64,000 bases of DNA, from the NCBI GenBank assembly GCA_002779605.1, contig PEWE01000013.1, positions 62,001-126,000 of the forward strand. Reading direction: 5' to 3'. Position 1 is the stretch's first letter. Every line of letters starts with the position of its first letter. This DNA is from Zetaproteobacteria bacterium CG06_land_8_20_14_3_00_59_53 (GTDB taxonomy: Bacteria; Pseudomonadota; Zetaproteobacteria; Mariprofundales; Mariprofundaceae). Below, one piece after another: positions 30,755 through 39,966 of the stretch. The notes below the pieces were generated by a model. It had not been told where the DNA came from and searched no databases. It saw nothing but the letters and a program-made list of their open reading frames with translations. Position numbers and translations under genes: made by a program.

Positions 30755-31708
30755 CTAAACGTGAAGCGTTGTCTGTACGTGGCGGATATTACCGATACCG
30801 CCGTCCAGCACCACGGTGTCCGTGGTCATGAACTTGCCGAAGGTGTCGTGGCCTGTCTTGACGTGACGCACATAGGCGCCGGAGGTCAGGCCGGTGGCAA
30901 TGAACAGGCAGTCGTCGGAGGTGACCAGTTCGTCGCGCGTGATGATGCGCTTGGTGTCGATACCTTCTTTCTTGCACAGCTCGATCTCGAAATCCTTCTG
31001 TGGGGCCATGCGACCGAACATCTCAGCGCCCATGGCGCGTGCCGCACAGGCGGTGACGATGCCTTCCGGCGTGCCGCCGATGCCGAACAGGGCATCAGAA
31101 CCCATGTTCAGAACAGCCTGGATCGCGCCGTTCACATCGCCGTCGGTCGCCAGGCGAACCTTGGCTCCTGCGGCGTAAACTTCTTTGATGATCTGTTGGT
31201 GGCGCGGCTTGTCGAGAATGAAGATCTTCAGCTCGCCGACTTCCTTACCCATGGCAGCTGCAAGCTGCTTCAGGCGATCGGCTACCGGTGCTTCGGGGTC
31301 GATCTTGCCGCGAGCGGCCTTCGGATACACCTGCTTGTCCATATAGAAGCAGGAACCGGGGCGGAACATGGTGCCTGCAGGTGCTGCTGCAAGGGTCACG
31401 ATGGAGCCGGGCATGTCCTTGGCGAAAAGATTGGTACCTTCGATGGGATCGACGGCGATATCCACACCGATGCCTTCACCGGTGCCGACGGGTTCATCAT
31501 CATACAGAGCCGGGGCTTCATCCTTGGCGCCTTCGCCGATAACGATGACGCCTTTCATCTTGACCTCGTTGATGCGCTTGCGCATGGCATCCACTGCCAG
31601 ACCGTCGCCTTCATCCTTCTGGCCTGAGCCGACGAACGGCGCGCAGGCGCGGGCTGCGGCCTCGCAGACCTCTACCAGATCAATTTTAAGGTTGCTTACC
31701 CTGCCCAT
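30755..31708 (-). CDS. glpX: Class II fructose-1,6-bisphosphatase (GlpX)
   Basis: A 317-residue protein of the GlpX family, which is lithium-sensitive and Mn/Mg-dependent. Seen: GDGLAVDAMRKRINEV, GVIVIGEGAKDEAPALYDDE, GIGVDIAVDPIEGTNLFAKD (metal-binding DPIEGT), LFGIGGTPEGIVTACAARAM and SGAYVRHVKTGHDTFGKFM. It removes the C1 phosphate of fructose bisphosphate (and often sedoheptulose bisphosphate) in the CBB cycle. GGGAGGG precedes ATG. First gene of the minus-strand cluster. Confidence 0.95.
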   Translation of the reverse strand: MGRVSNLKIDLVEVCEAAARACAPFVGSGQKDEGDGLAVDAMRKRINEVKMKGVIVIGEGAKDEAPALYDDEPVGTGEGIGVDIAVDPIEGTNLFAKDMPGSIVTLAAAPAGTMFRPGSCFYMDKQVYPKAARGKIDPEAPVADRLKQLAAAMGKEVGELKIFILDKPRHQQIIKEVYAAGAKVRLATDGDVNGAIQAVLNMGSDALFGIGGTPEGIVTACAARAMGAEMFGRMAPQKDFEIELCKKEGIDTKRIITRDELVTSDDCLFIATGLTSGAYVRHVKTGHDTFGKFMTTDTVVLDGGIGNIRHVQTTLHV

Positions 31709-31812
31709 GAAACCCTCCCAGTCGAACTTCTTCCGCTTTGCGGGAGCCGCATCTTAGCCGATAAAACCTGCCAAGGCGACCCCAAATATATAGAGGGAAA
31801 AGCTATGCTATC

Positions 31813-32604
31813 TCAGTAATTTAGGAGCTGCAGCAGATTTTGGTGCAGTGCATCCGAGGCTGCGGCGGCGATCGAAGATACCGGCCGGATGTTGTCGAAT
31901 AAGGCCTTGCCGTCAAAGTCGCTGATTGTGCAGCCGGCTTCCAGCGCGATCAGTCCGCCGGCGGAGAAATCCCAGATCTTTTCTCCGCCATGAATGATGA
32001 ACTGTCCGCGCCCGGCTGCCAGCCATGCCCATTCGAGGGCGCAACTGCCGATATTGCGCTGGCTGCGGTAATGCCCCGGCGTGGTCATCTGTAATCTGTG
32101 TGTCGCATCCAGTCGCTTGAAATCCACAAAACCCACCGAGCTTTTCATGTCCGTCGCCGGTCTGGCGTGCAGGGCGCTGCCGTTAAGTTGCGCGCCGTGC
32201 CCGGACTGGGCACAGAAGGTTTCGTTGCGTACAGGGTCGACAATGCAGGCCAGCACAGGGCTGCCGTCCTCGATCAGGGCCAGTGAAAGCGCGAAGCCGG
32301 GGAAAGAGGTGACGAAGTTGGTGGTCCCGTCAAGCGGATCAAGGCACCATAAACGTCCGCCCTGTTGCAGGCAGGCGTGTTGTTCGGCCGCTTCCATCTC
32401 TTCGCCGAGAAATGCTATGTCCGGCCATGCGGCGGCCAGCTTCTGCCGGACGTGTTGCTGACATGCCAGATCGGTTTCGGTGACCACGGAGCCATCGTCC
32501 TTATCAGTGCTCGCCTTGTTCTGCTGCAAAAAGGCGGGCATCAGAATTTCTCTGCCGGCGCTTTCAAGGATGCCTGCGAGGGCGCTGCTGGTCGGCTTGC
32601 TCAT
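31813..32604 (-). CDS. Inositol-monophosphatase family phosphatase
   Basis: A 263-residue protein. Its metal-binding motifs are in order: FLGEEMEAAEQHACLQ (Glu), LWCLDPLDGTTNFVTSFPGF (the DPxDGT signature) and the C-terminal GGEKIWDFSAGGLIALEAG (W-D). The family includes SuhB, histidinol-phosphatase HisN and CysQ. The sequence does not fix the substrate. It is transcribed opposite to the phosphofructokinase gene, leaving a 127-base divergent intergenic region. Confidence 0.85.
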   Translation of the reverse strand: MSKPTSSALAGILESAGREILMPAFLQQNKASTDKDDGSVVTETDLACQQHVRQKLAAAWPDIAFLGEEMEAAEQHACLQQGGRLWCLDPLDGTTNFVTSFPGFALSLALIEDGSPVLACIVDPVRNETFCAQSGHGAQLNGSALHARPATDMKSSVGFVDFKRLDATHRLQMTTPGHYRSQRNIGSCALEWAWLAAGRGQFIIHGGEKIWDFSAGGLIALEAGCTISDFDGKALFDNIRPVSSIAAAASDALHQNLLQLLNY

Positions 32605-32731
32605 GCTTAAGACTCCATCGATTGCGTGGCGGGTTGCTGCGATTGGTGCTTTGTTCCGCGTGCGTGCATGCTATGATGCGTATCCCCGTCAGATGTGACA
32701 ATCATTCGGGGACAATCATACATGGAGGTGC

Positions 32732-33913
32732 ATGGTGCTTAAAGGAAAGATGGTGATCGGACAATCCGGCGGGCCGACGGCCGTAATCAACCAGTCTCTG
32801 GTCGGGGCTGTGCTTGCAGCACGTCAGGAAAAGGCGATTACCGGTATCCTCGGAGCCCGGCATGGTATTGCCGGCATCATGAAAGAGGATTTTGTCGATC
32901 TGACCACGCAGTCGGTCGAGCAGCTCGAGGTCGTCGCACAGACACCGGCAGCAGCCCTCGGCTCGGTCCGTCTGAAGCCGGGACGTGCGGAGTGCGAGCG
33001 CGTGTTCGAGGTGTTCAGGAAGAACGATGTGCGTTACTTCTTCTATATCGGCGGTAATGATTCGGCCGAGACCGCACACATCATTTCCGAAATGGCCCGC
33101 GAGGCCAATTACGATTTCTGCACCGTGCATATTCCCAAAACCATCGATAACGACCTGCGCGTGACCGATCATTGCCCGGGCTTTGCCTCGGCTGCACGCT
33201 TCGTGGCTCTGGCTTTCATGGGCGACGATCGCGACAGTAACGCGCTCAAGGGCGTGAAAATCAATGTGGTGATGGGCCGTCACGCAGGCTTTCTGACCGC
33301 GGCAGCTGCGTTGGCACGTCAGGCGGAGGGCGATGGCCCGCACCTGATCTATCTGCCCGAACGCGTGTTCGATATCGAGCAGTTCAAGCAGGATGTGCGC
33401 AGCGTGGTGGCAAAGCATGGCCGTTGCGTGGTGGCTGTTTCCGAAGGCATTTCCGATGCGGATGGCAATCCGATCGCTTCCAGCGGCGAGCGCGATTCGC
33501 ATGGCAATGTGCAGCTTTCCGGTACCGGCGCGCTGGGCGATTGCCTGTCGGCGCATGTGAAGGAAGCCTTCAAGGGTGAGGGCGTGCGTGTGCGTGCCGA
33601 CACCTTCGGATATCTGCAGCGCAGTTTCCCGACCATCGTGTCGCCGGTGGATGCACGCGAGGCACGCGAGGTGGGAACATTCGGTGTGAAGCATGCGGCA
33701 AGCGGTGCAGGCAATGGCTCGGTGGCCATCCGCAGGCTTTCCAGCGCGCCGTATGCCAGCGAATATTTCATGACCCCGTTGGCAAGCGTTGCCAGGGAAA
33801 CAACTGCGGTTGCCGATGCATACATCAATGCCGCAGGTAACGATGTTACCGATGCCTGGCTGGACTACGTCCGCCCTCTGGTCGGTGATTTGCCGGAGAT
33901 AGGCCGCCTGTAG
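32732..33913 (+). CDS. pfp: Pyrophosphate-dependent 6-phosphofructokinase
   Basis: A 393-residue protein. Two positions that separate PPi- from ATP-dependent enzymes both read as PPi type: GGNDSAETAH (Asp where ATP enzymes have Gly) and IPKTIDNDLRVTDH (Lys where ATP enzymes have Gly in PGTIDND). The TIDND catalytic base region and MGRHAGFLTAAAALARQ for fructose phosphate binding are intact. The reaction is reversible: fructose 6-phosphate + PPi to fructose bisphosphate + Pi. GGAGGT precedes ATG 32732. PPi dependence is inferred from motif residues. Confidence 0.88.
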   Translation: MVLKGKMVIGQSGGPTAVINQSLVGAVLAARQEKAITGILGARHGIAGIMKEDFVDLTTQSVEQLEVVAQTPAAALGSVRLKPGRAECERVFEVFRKNDVRYFFYIGGNDSAETAHIISEMAREANYDFCTVHIPKTIDNDLRVTDHCPGFASAARFVALAFMGDDRDSNALKGVKINVVMGRHAGFLTAAAALARQAEGDGPHLIYLPERVFDIEQFKQDVRSVVAKHGRCVVAVSEGISDADGNPIASSGERDSHGNVQLSGTGALGDCLSAHVKEAFKGEGVRVRADTFGYLQRSFPTIVSPVDAREAREVGTFGVKHAASGAGNGSVAIRRLSSAPYASEYFMTPLASVARETTAVADAYINAAGNDVTDAWLDYVRPLVGDLPEIGRL

Positions 33914-33975
33914 TATTTCGGCATAGCATGACAGCGAGCGGGTAGAATCAGGATATTGGTGAACAGGAGGGGGAA

Positions 33976-34371
33976 ATGCCTTTAGCATGGAGTGATGATT
34001 ACACGACCGGGGATGCGGAGATCGATGCGCAGCATAAGCAGCTGTTCCAGTATCTTGCCGATCTGGAAGAGCATATGAACGGCACGATCGATGATGCCTA
34101 TGTGAAGCGGTTCCTCGACACGCTCGGCCTGTATACCCGCTCGCATTTCTGCTACGAGGAAATCTGCATGCGTGCAAAGAAGTGTCCGGTAGCGGACAAG
34201 AACAAGGAGCAGCATGCCAAGTTGCTCGATGCCTATACCCAGTTCCGGCATCGTTTTGATGTCGAAGGGGCAAGCACGGACCTGATCAGCCGCCTGCATG
34301 CCTTTCTGGAGAGCTGGCTTGTGAACCACATCCTGAAGATCGATACGCACCTGAAAAAATGCAATCCGTGA
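33976..34371 (+). CDS. Bacteriohemerythrin (O2-binding di-iron protein)
   Basis: A 131-residue single-domain hemerythrin. The di-iron ligands are visible: IDAQHKQLFQYLADLEEH (His), SHFCYEEICM (H-x3-E), NKEQHAKLL (His) and VNHILKIDTHLKK (H-x4-D). Such proteins bind O2 reversibly and can store or deliver it, or sense it, which suits a micro-oxic respirer with a cbb3 oxidase. GAGGGGG precedes ATG. Its end overlaps the next, damaged gene by 13 bases. Confidence 0.92.
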   Translation: MPLAWSDDYTTGDAEIDAQHKQLFQYLADLEEHMNGTIDDAYVKRFLDTLGLYTRSHFCYEEICMRAKKCPVADKNKEQHAKLLDAYTQFRHRFDVEGASTDLISRLHAFLESWLVNHILKIDTHLKKCNP

Positions 34372-34751
34372 AGGTCGGTGTTTTCCTGACGACAGCGTTG
34401 CTGTTCGCCGGGATGATGCCGCTGGCTGCGCCTGAAGCGGCCGAGTTGCAAGGGGTCCGGCTGGATGACCGGATCGGGCAGGCCGGGTTCGAGAAGAATC
34501 AGGATATCCGGCAGATGCATGCGCTGGAGGCACGTCTGCAACACTTCAACAGCATGTTCGGCGATGCCCGCAAGGGCGATGTATTGATCTTCGAGTTCCT
34601 TCCTGATGGCGGGGGCACGCGTGTGGTTGCCAATGACATTGAAAAAGGCAGAGTGCCGGGAGAAGATTTCCAGCGTGCCCTGCTTGCTGTGTGGTTGGGG
34701 GATCACCCCGCCGACACGTCGCTGAAAAAGGGGATGCTGGGTCTGGATTGA
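34359..34751 (+). pseudogene. Chalcone-isomerase-like secreted protein with a missing middle
   Basis: A 130-residue frame with a signal peptide (VFLTTALLFAGMMPLAAPEA), the N-terminal family piece LQGVRLDDRI, and the C-terminal half GFEKNQDIRQMHALEARLQ, KGDVLIFEFLPDGGGTRVV and ALLAVWLGDHPADTSLKKGM. Family members (Chalcone_3-type) have about 180 residues; between DDRI and GQAGFEKNQ about 55-60 core residues seem to be absent. The frame is open throughout, so it may be translated but is unlikely to fold as the family does. An in-frame deletion is my reading; a short natural variant is possible. Confidence 0.55.
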
Positions 34752-34835
34752 GGCGCTGTAAGGGCTCCCGTTCGCGTTGACTTGGGTGGGTCATTTGGAC
34801 AGGGTTCGCGCCGTCAAATTTTGCGAGGTACCCAA

Positions 34836-37391
34836 GTGAAGTCCGAAGGAAACACCTTTTTGTTGCGGGTCCGCCCGACCATCCCCAAAGCCCTGAAACG
34901 TCTTGAAGATATCGCATCCAACCTGTGGTTTGCGTGGAACTCCGATGCCCGTGCGCTGTATCATCAGATGGATCCCGTGTTGTGGATCGTGTGCGGTCAC
35001 AACCCGCGCGCTTTCCTGCGCCGCGTCAGCCAGCGTCGACTGGATGAAATGGCTTCAGATCGCGCCTTTCTTTCCCAGTATCATGGTGTGGTTTCGGGTT
35101 TCGATTCCTACCTGAAAGAGGAGCATCAGTGGTACACCAACAAGATCGAGGAGCCGGGCGCACATCAGATCGCCTATTTCTCCGCCGAATTCGGTATCCA
35201 CGAGTCGCTGCCGATCTATTCCGGTGGACTCGGCATCCTTTCCGGCGATCATTGCAAGTCGGCCAGTGATCTGGGCCTGCCGTTCACGGCTGTCGGCCTG
35301 CTGTATCGTCAGGGCTATTTCACGCAGACCATCAATGCCGTCGGCCAGCAGGTCGCCGTGTATCACGACAACCGCTTCGGCGATCTGTGTATCGAGCCTG
35401 CCAAGGACAAGGACGGCAAGGATGTCATCCTGCATCTGGATTTCCCGGAATGTGTTACCGATGTGAAGGTGTGGGTCGCTCAGGCCGGGCATATCCAGCT
35501 GGTACTGCTGGACACCGATCTGCCGCAGAATTGTGATTCCTGCCGTGTTATCACCAACCAGTTGTACGGTGGCGGTATCGAGAACCGCATCAAGCAGGAG
35601 ATCGTGCTCGGTATCGGCGGCGTTCGCGCGCTGCGCCTGCTGGGCATCACCCCGACCGTCTGGCATGCCAATGAAGGCCATGCCGCATTTATCGTGCTCG
35701 AGCGCTCCCGCGAGTTTGTTTCGGAGGCCGGTCTGGATTTCGAGTCCGCTCTGGAAACCGTTCGCGCCAGCACCGTATTCACCACCCATACCCCGGTTCC
35801 CGCCGGTCACGACATCTTCCCGCTGGAGCTGTTCGATCGTCATATGAGCGGTTTTGCTGAAAAGCTGGGCATATCCCTGGCGCAGCTGCATCAGCTCGGG
35901 CATGGCGATTTCGGGCATGGCGCCCACGGTTTCAACCAGACCGCTCTGGCCATCCACGGCGCAGCCTATGTCAACGGTGTGGCCAAGCTGCACGGCGAAG
36001 TCAGTTCGGTGATCTGCCAGTCGATGTGGCCTGATCTCAAGCCGGAAGAAAACCCGGTGACCTCGGTGACCAACGGCGTGCATGTGGCCACCTGGCTGGC
36101 GCCGGAGTTCGTCAATGCATTCAACCAGCATCTGGGCGGTCAGTGGCGCGGCCATCTGCTCGATCCGGACTACTGGGAGAACATCCAGGACATTCCGGAC
36201 TACCTGTACTGGAGTATCCACCAGACCAACAAGCAGCGCATGCTGCAGTATGTCCGCGAGCATCTGGAGCGTCAGGCCCGCCGTAACGGCGACAGCGCGC
36301 ATCTGGTGCAGGCCATGACCTCGTTCTTCGATGTGCGCACGCTGGTGGTCGGCTTTGCCCGCCGTTTTGCCACCTACAAGCGTGCCACGCTGTTGTTCCA
36401 GGATGAAGCGCGCCTGCTCGAGTTACTCAACAACAGCAAGCGTCCGGTTGTCTTCCTGTTCGCGGGCAAGGCTCATCCGGCCGACAAGCCCGGTCAGGAA
36501 CTGATCCGCCGTATCCATGAGATTGCCCGCAAGCCCGGCTTTGTCGGTCGCGTTCTGATGCTGGAAGGCTACGACATGAGTCTGGGTCGCTACCTGACTG
36601 CCGGTGTGGACGTCTGGCTGAACAATCCGATCCGTCCGATGGAAGCATCAGGCACCTCGGGTATGAAGGCTGCGATGAACGGCGTGCCGAACCTGAGTAT
36701 TCTCGACGGCTGGTGGCCGGAAGGTTTCCAGGGCGATAACGGCTGGGCCATCGGTGGCGAGCGCGATATCGAGGATGACGAGAAGCGCAACGTGGATGAT
36801 GCGGCTTCACTGTATCACCTGCTGCAGCGTGAAGTGGCTCCGACCTACTATCGTCGTAACGAAAGCGGTTTCTCCGATGAGTGGGTGGGTATTTCCAAGC
36901 GTGCGATGATCTCCAGTATCCCGCACTTCAATACCGATCGCATGGTCTCCGAATATACCGAGCGCTTCTATGTGCCGGCCTCGGAGCACGGCAAGCTGCT
37001 GGCAGCCAACAACTTCAAGCATGCCCGCGCTCTTGCGGCATGGAAGTCCAAGGTTCGCAAAGCCTGGAGCAAGATCAGCCTGAGCATGGTGGGCAGCAGT
37101 GCCACCGAGTTCGATACGACCTTCGGCAAGGAATTGCAGCTGAATGTCCAGGTCAATCTGGACGGCCTGACTGCCGATGACATCAAGGTTGAAGTGATGT
37201 TGCTTCGTCCGACTCGCAATGGTGGCTACAAGCCTTATCGCATGGTGACCATGGAGCATGTCAAGGATGGTGCCTACAAGGTGAATCTGATGCCGGACGA
37301 CAGTGGCGATTTTGCCTATCACGTGCGTGCCTACCCGACGCACCCTGATCTGGCTCATCCGCTGACCATGGGTCTGATGACCTACCTGTAA
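34836..37391 (+). CDS. glgP: Alpha-glucan (glycogen) phosphorylase
   Basis: 851 residues from GTG 34836, which follows GAGGT. Family TIGR02094-type: N-terminal RLEDIASNLWFAWNSDARAL, IAYFSAEFGIHESLPIYSGG, VWHANEGHAAFIVLERSRE and HTPVPAGHDIFPLELF. The glucan site has NGVHVATWLAPEF and RFATYKRATLLF. The PLP region EASGTSGMKAAMNGVPNLSI (about residues 620-640) holds the cofactor Lys. The last 100 residues (LQLNVQVNLDGLTADDIKVE) form the extra C-terminal domain typical of this family. It releases glucose 1-phosphate from glycogen with Pi. It faces a convergent glgA/glucokinase pair. Confidence 0.93.
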   Translation: MKSEGNTFLLRVRPTIPKALKRLEDIASNLWFAWNSDARALYHQMDPVLWIVCGHNPRAFLRRVSQRRLDEMASDRAFLSQYHGVVSGFDSYLKEEHQWYTNKIEEPGAHQIAYFSAEFGIHESLPIYSGGLGILSGDHCKSASDLGLPFTAVGLLYRQGYFTQTINAVGQQVAVYHDNRFGDLCIEPAKDKDGKDVILHLDFPECVTDVKVWVAQAGHIQLVLLDTDLPQNCDSCRVITNQLYGGGIENRIKQEIVLGIGGVRALRLLGITPTVWHANEGHAAFIVLERSREFVSEAGLDFESALETVRASTVFTTHTPVPAGHDIFPLELFDRHMSGFAEKLGISLAQLHQLGHGDFGHGAHGFNQTALAIHGAAYVNGVAKLHGEVSSVICQSMWPDLKPEENPVTSVTNGVHVATWLAPEFVNAFNQHLGGQWRGHLLDPDYWENIQDIPDYLYWSIHQTNKQRMLQYVREHLERQARRNGDSAHLVQAMTSFFDVRTLVVGFARRFATYKRATLLFQDEARLLELLNNSKRPVVFLFAGKAHPADKPGQELIRRIHEIARKPGFVGRVLMLEGYDMSLGRYLTAGVDVWLNNPIRPMEASGTSGMKAAMNGVPNLSILDGWWPEGFQGDNGWAIGGERDIEDDEKRNVDDAASLYHLLQREVAPTYYRRNESGFSDEWVGISKRAMISSIPHFNTDRMVSEYTERFYVPASEHGKLLAANNFKHARALAAWKSKVRKAWSKISLSMVGSSATEFDTTFGKELQLNVQVNLDGLTADDIKVEVMLLRPTRNGGYKPYRMVTMEHVKDGAYKVNLMPDDSGDFAYHVRAYPTHPDLAHPLTMGLMTYL

Positions 37392-37420
37392 GTCTAAGTA
37401 CCAGCGCAAAAGCAAAAGCG

Positions 37421-37449
37421 GCGTCATCTCAGGATGGCGCAGTTTTTTT
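37421..37449 (+). terminator. Intrinsic terminator after glgP
   Basis: Stem GCGTCATC (37421-37428) / GATGGCGC (37433-37440) with a four-base loop and one G-T pair, followed by seven T at 37443-37449. Confidence 0.8.
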
Positions 37450-37478
37450 GTCGCTGAATTCAGTCAGTCAGATCGGTT

Positions 37479-38405
37479 TTAATCGAACACCATGGCGGCG
37501 CCGCCGAGGATGCCGGCATCGTCGGCGAGCGAGGAGCGTAGCACCTCGATTTTGCCGACCAGCGGCGGGATCAGGTGTGCGTCGAGTTCCTGCTGCAAGG
37601 CCGGTGCAAGGTGATTCCATGCGCCGGTCAGGCCGCCGCTGATGCTCACCCGGCGGATATCCAGCAGCTTCACCGCCTCGGCAATGGCACGGCCGAGTGT
37701 GCGGCCTGCATCGTGCAGCACTGTCAGGGCATGCTGGTCACCCTCATCGGCCAGCTGCGTCACATCGCGGGCATCGGCAGACTTGCCGGAAAGCGCTGCG
37801 AATCGTTCTGCCACCGCCGTGGCGCTGGCCCATGTCTCCAGACAGCCGCGCGCTCCGCAGCCGCATATGCGATCATCCGGGGCCACATGCATATGGCCGA
37901 TCTCCATCGCCATGCCGCCATCGCCGGTGTACAGCTGATGACCCAGCACCACGCCGCCGCCGACACCGGTGCCGAGCGTGAGGTGCAGCAGCGAGGGAGC
38001 ACCCTTACCGGCTCCGAAGCGGAACTCACCGAGGGCTGCCACAGAGGCATCGTTCTGCGCCTGTACAGGGCAGGCAAGACGCTTGCCCAGCATGGCATCC
38101 AGCGGAAAGTCCTGCAGGCCGGGGATGTTGGGGGAGGAGAGCAGCAGACCCTGATGGACATCGAAGAAGCCGGGAAAGCCGATGCCGATCCCCTGAACAG
38201 CGGGGTGCCTGTCGAGCATCGGCCGGATGGCTCTGTCCATCACATCGAGCACCAGTGCCGCCGCCGCATCCGGTTCGTTGGCATCATGCCGCGAAAGCCT
38301 TGCTTCCTGCCGGCTGCGATCAACGACCGTGCCGTTTTCATCAACGACAGCCAGGCGGATATTGGTTCCGCCGATATCCACCCCGAGGGCGAGCTTTTCC
38401 GGCAT
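37479..38405 (-). CDS. ROK-family sugar kinase, probably glucokinase
   Basis: A 308-residue protein. Seen: LALGVDIGGTNIRLAVVDEN (ATP phosphate 1), GIGIGFPGFFDVHQG, NDASVAALGEFRFGAGKG with catalytic Asp, LTLGTGVGGGVVLG (phosphate 2), EIGHMHVAPDDRICGCGARG with the ROK zinc Cys cluster, and ISGGLTGAWNHL. ROK members phosphorylate glucose, fructose or amino sugars. Placement next to glgA and opposite glgP argues for glucose derived from glycogen. The stop lies one base from the glgA end region (38405/38407), so it is translated right behind glgA-oriented transcription. Confidence 0.85.
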   Translation of the reverse strand: MPEKLALGVDIGGTNIRLAVVDENGTVVDRSRQEARLSRHDANEPDAAAALVLDVMDRAIRPMLDRHPAVQGIGIGFPGFFDVHQGLLLSSPNIPGLQDFPLDAMLGKRLACPVQAQNDASVAALGEFRFGAGKGAPSLLHLTLGTGVGGGVVLGHQLYTGDGGMAMEIGHMHVAPDDRICGCGARGCLETWASATAVAERFAALSGKSADARDVTQLADEGDQHALTVLHDAGRTLGRAIAEAVKLLDIRRVSISGGLTGAWNHLAPALQQELDAHLIPPLVGKIEVLRSSLADDAGILGGAAMVFD

Positions 38406-38406
38406 G

Positions 38407-39861
38407 TCAGTCGTTCAGTGAGGCGTATAGCTCGAGATAGCTGTTGGCGGAGGCATCCCATGAGGAATCGCGCTTGATGGCATTGCCCATCACATGCTTC
38501 CACACTATCGGCTTGCGCCATGTTTCCACGGCTGAGTCAAGTGCTGCGCGGAATGCATCGGGATTGGGCTCGGTGAAGGCGAAGCCGGTGGCGTTGTTCC
38601 TGTCCTGTGCGTAATCGGTGACCGTGTCTTTCAGACCGCCGGTGGCGCGCACCACGGGGATATTGGCATAGCGCATGGCCATCAATTGCCCCAGACCGCA
38701 TGGCTCGAAGCGCGATGGCATCAGGAAGATGTCGCCGGCTGCATAGATGCGGCGCGCCAGCCCCTCATCGAATCCGGCATGGAAATACATTTGCTGCGGA
38801 CGCTCGGCAGCCAGTCTGTGCAGAGCGGCTTCCCAGGCAGGCTCGCCGGAGCCGAGGATGGCGATCTGGTAGCCCTCCTGCAGCCAGCCGGGGATGCAAT
38901 CAAGCAGCAGATCCACGCCTTTCTGCTCGGCCAGTCGCGAGATCATGGTCAGCATCGGTTGCTCGCTGTCGGAGGAAAGTCCGGTTTCGGCTTGCAGGGC
39001 GGCCTTGCATGCGGCCTTGCCGGCCAGTTTGCCGGGGCCGAAAGGGGCGGCGATGGCGCTGTCGCCGGACGGGTCCCAGTTCTCGATATCCAGGCCGTTG
39101 ACGATGCCGGAGAGTTTGTTCTTATGATCGCCGAGGAAGCCGTTGAGGGCGCAGCCGTATTCCGGCGTCAGGATTTCCTCCGCGTAGGTCTTGCTCACCG
39201 TGGTGACATGGTCGGCGGCGGCGATACCCGCCTTCATACAGTTGATCTGGCTGTAAAACTCGTAGCAGCCGGTATGGTAATAATCTGCCGGCAGGCCGAG
39301 GCGGTGCAGCCAGAAGGACGGGAAGCAACCCTGATAGGCCAGATTGTGGATGGTGAATACGCTTTTCGCCTTGGCCAGATGCGTGCGGTGCTGGTACTGG
39401 GTTTTCGCCAGCAGCGGGATGAAGCCTGTCTGCCAGTCGTGGCAATGCAGGATATCCACCGGTGCACCGAGCATGCAGGATGTTTCAAGGGCGGCGCGGC
39501 TGAAGAACAGGTAGCGTGGGAAGTTATCCTCCCAGGCACCGCCTGCCGGGCCGTAGATGCCGTCGCGGGCGAAAAGGTCGTCCTGCTCGACCAGAATGAA
39601 ATCCACGCCTTCCACCACGGCCTTGTGCAGCGGTGCGGTGCGGTTCACGCCGTCCACCCAGATGGTGACGGCCTTGTTCATCGCGTTAACCGGCGCGCCG
39701 CTGGCACCAATCTGTTTGCGGTAATAAGGGAGAATCACCGTGACTCGGTGTCCGAGGCGGGAAAGCGCCAGCGGCAGCGAGCCCGCCACATCGGCAAGGC
39801 CGCCGGTTTTGGCCAGTGGTGCAGCCTCGGATGCGATAAACACGATATTCATCGGTGCCAT
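38407..39861 (-). CDS. glgA: Glycogen synthase
   Basis: A 484-residue GT5 enzyme. Seen: NIVFIASEAAPLAKTGGLAD (the KTGGL ADP-glucose loop), ILHCHDWQTGFIPLLAKTQ, SVFTIHNLAYQGCFPSFWL, NGLDIENWDPSGDSAI, MISRLAEQKGVDLLLDCI, and the acceptor-end motif PSRFEPCGLGQLMAMRYANI. It adds ADP-glucose to glycogen. GGGGAG precedes ATG 39861; a second ATG three codons in is possible. No ADP-glucose pyrophosphorylase or branching enzyme gene lies in this window. Confidence 0.95.
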   Translation of the reverse strand: MAPMNIVFIASEAAPLAKTGGLADVAGSLPLALSRLGHRVTVILPYYRKQIGASGAPVNAMNKAVTIWVDGVNRTAPLHKAVVEGVDFILVEQDDLFARDGIYGPAGGAWEDNFPRYLFFSRAALETSCMLGAPVDILHCHDWQTGFIPLLAKTQYQHRTHLAKAKSVFTIHNLAYQGCFPSFWLHRLGLPADYYHTGCYEFYSQINCMKAGIAAADHVTTVSKTYAEEILTPEYGCALNGFLGDHKNKLSGIVNGLDIENWDPSGDSAIAAPFGPGKLAGKAACKAALQAETGLSSDSEQPMLTMISRLAEQKGVDLLLDCIPGWLQEGYQIAILGSGEPAWEAALHRLAAERPQQMYFHAGFDEGLARRIYAAGDIFLMPSRFEPCGLGQLMAMRYANIPVVRATGGLKDTVTDYAQDRNNATGFAFTEPNPDAFRAALDSAVETWRKPIVWKHVMGNAIKRDSSWDASANSYLELYASLND

Positions 39862-39966
39862 GTGTACTCCCCTCGAGTTGGTAAGGCTCCATGTTAGCAG
39901 CGCAATGTGTCAGCAACAATTCCCGGACGTGATGGACTTTCAGTGGCATTCCGCGATAGTTCCCCG

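Noticed and set aside
32702-34273. 523-residue minus-strand frame over the PPi-PFK and hemerythrin genes
   Set aside because: Antisense to well-identified genes; the product is low in conserved patterns and rich in His/Arg, typical of a shadow frame.
35055-36302. 415-residue minus-strand frame inside glgP
   Set aside because: Fully antisense to the phosphorylase gene, without motifs or a ribosome site.
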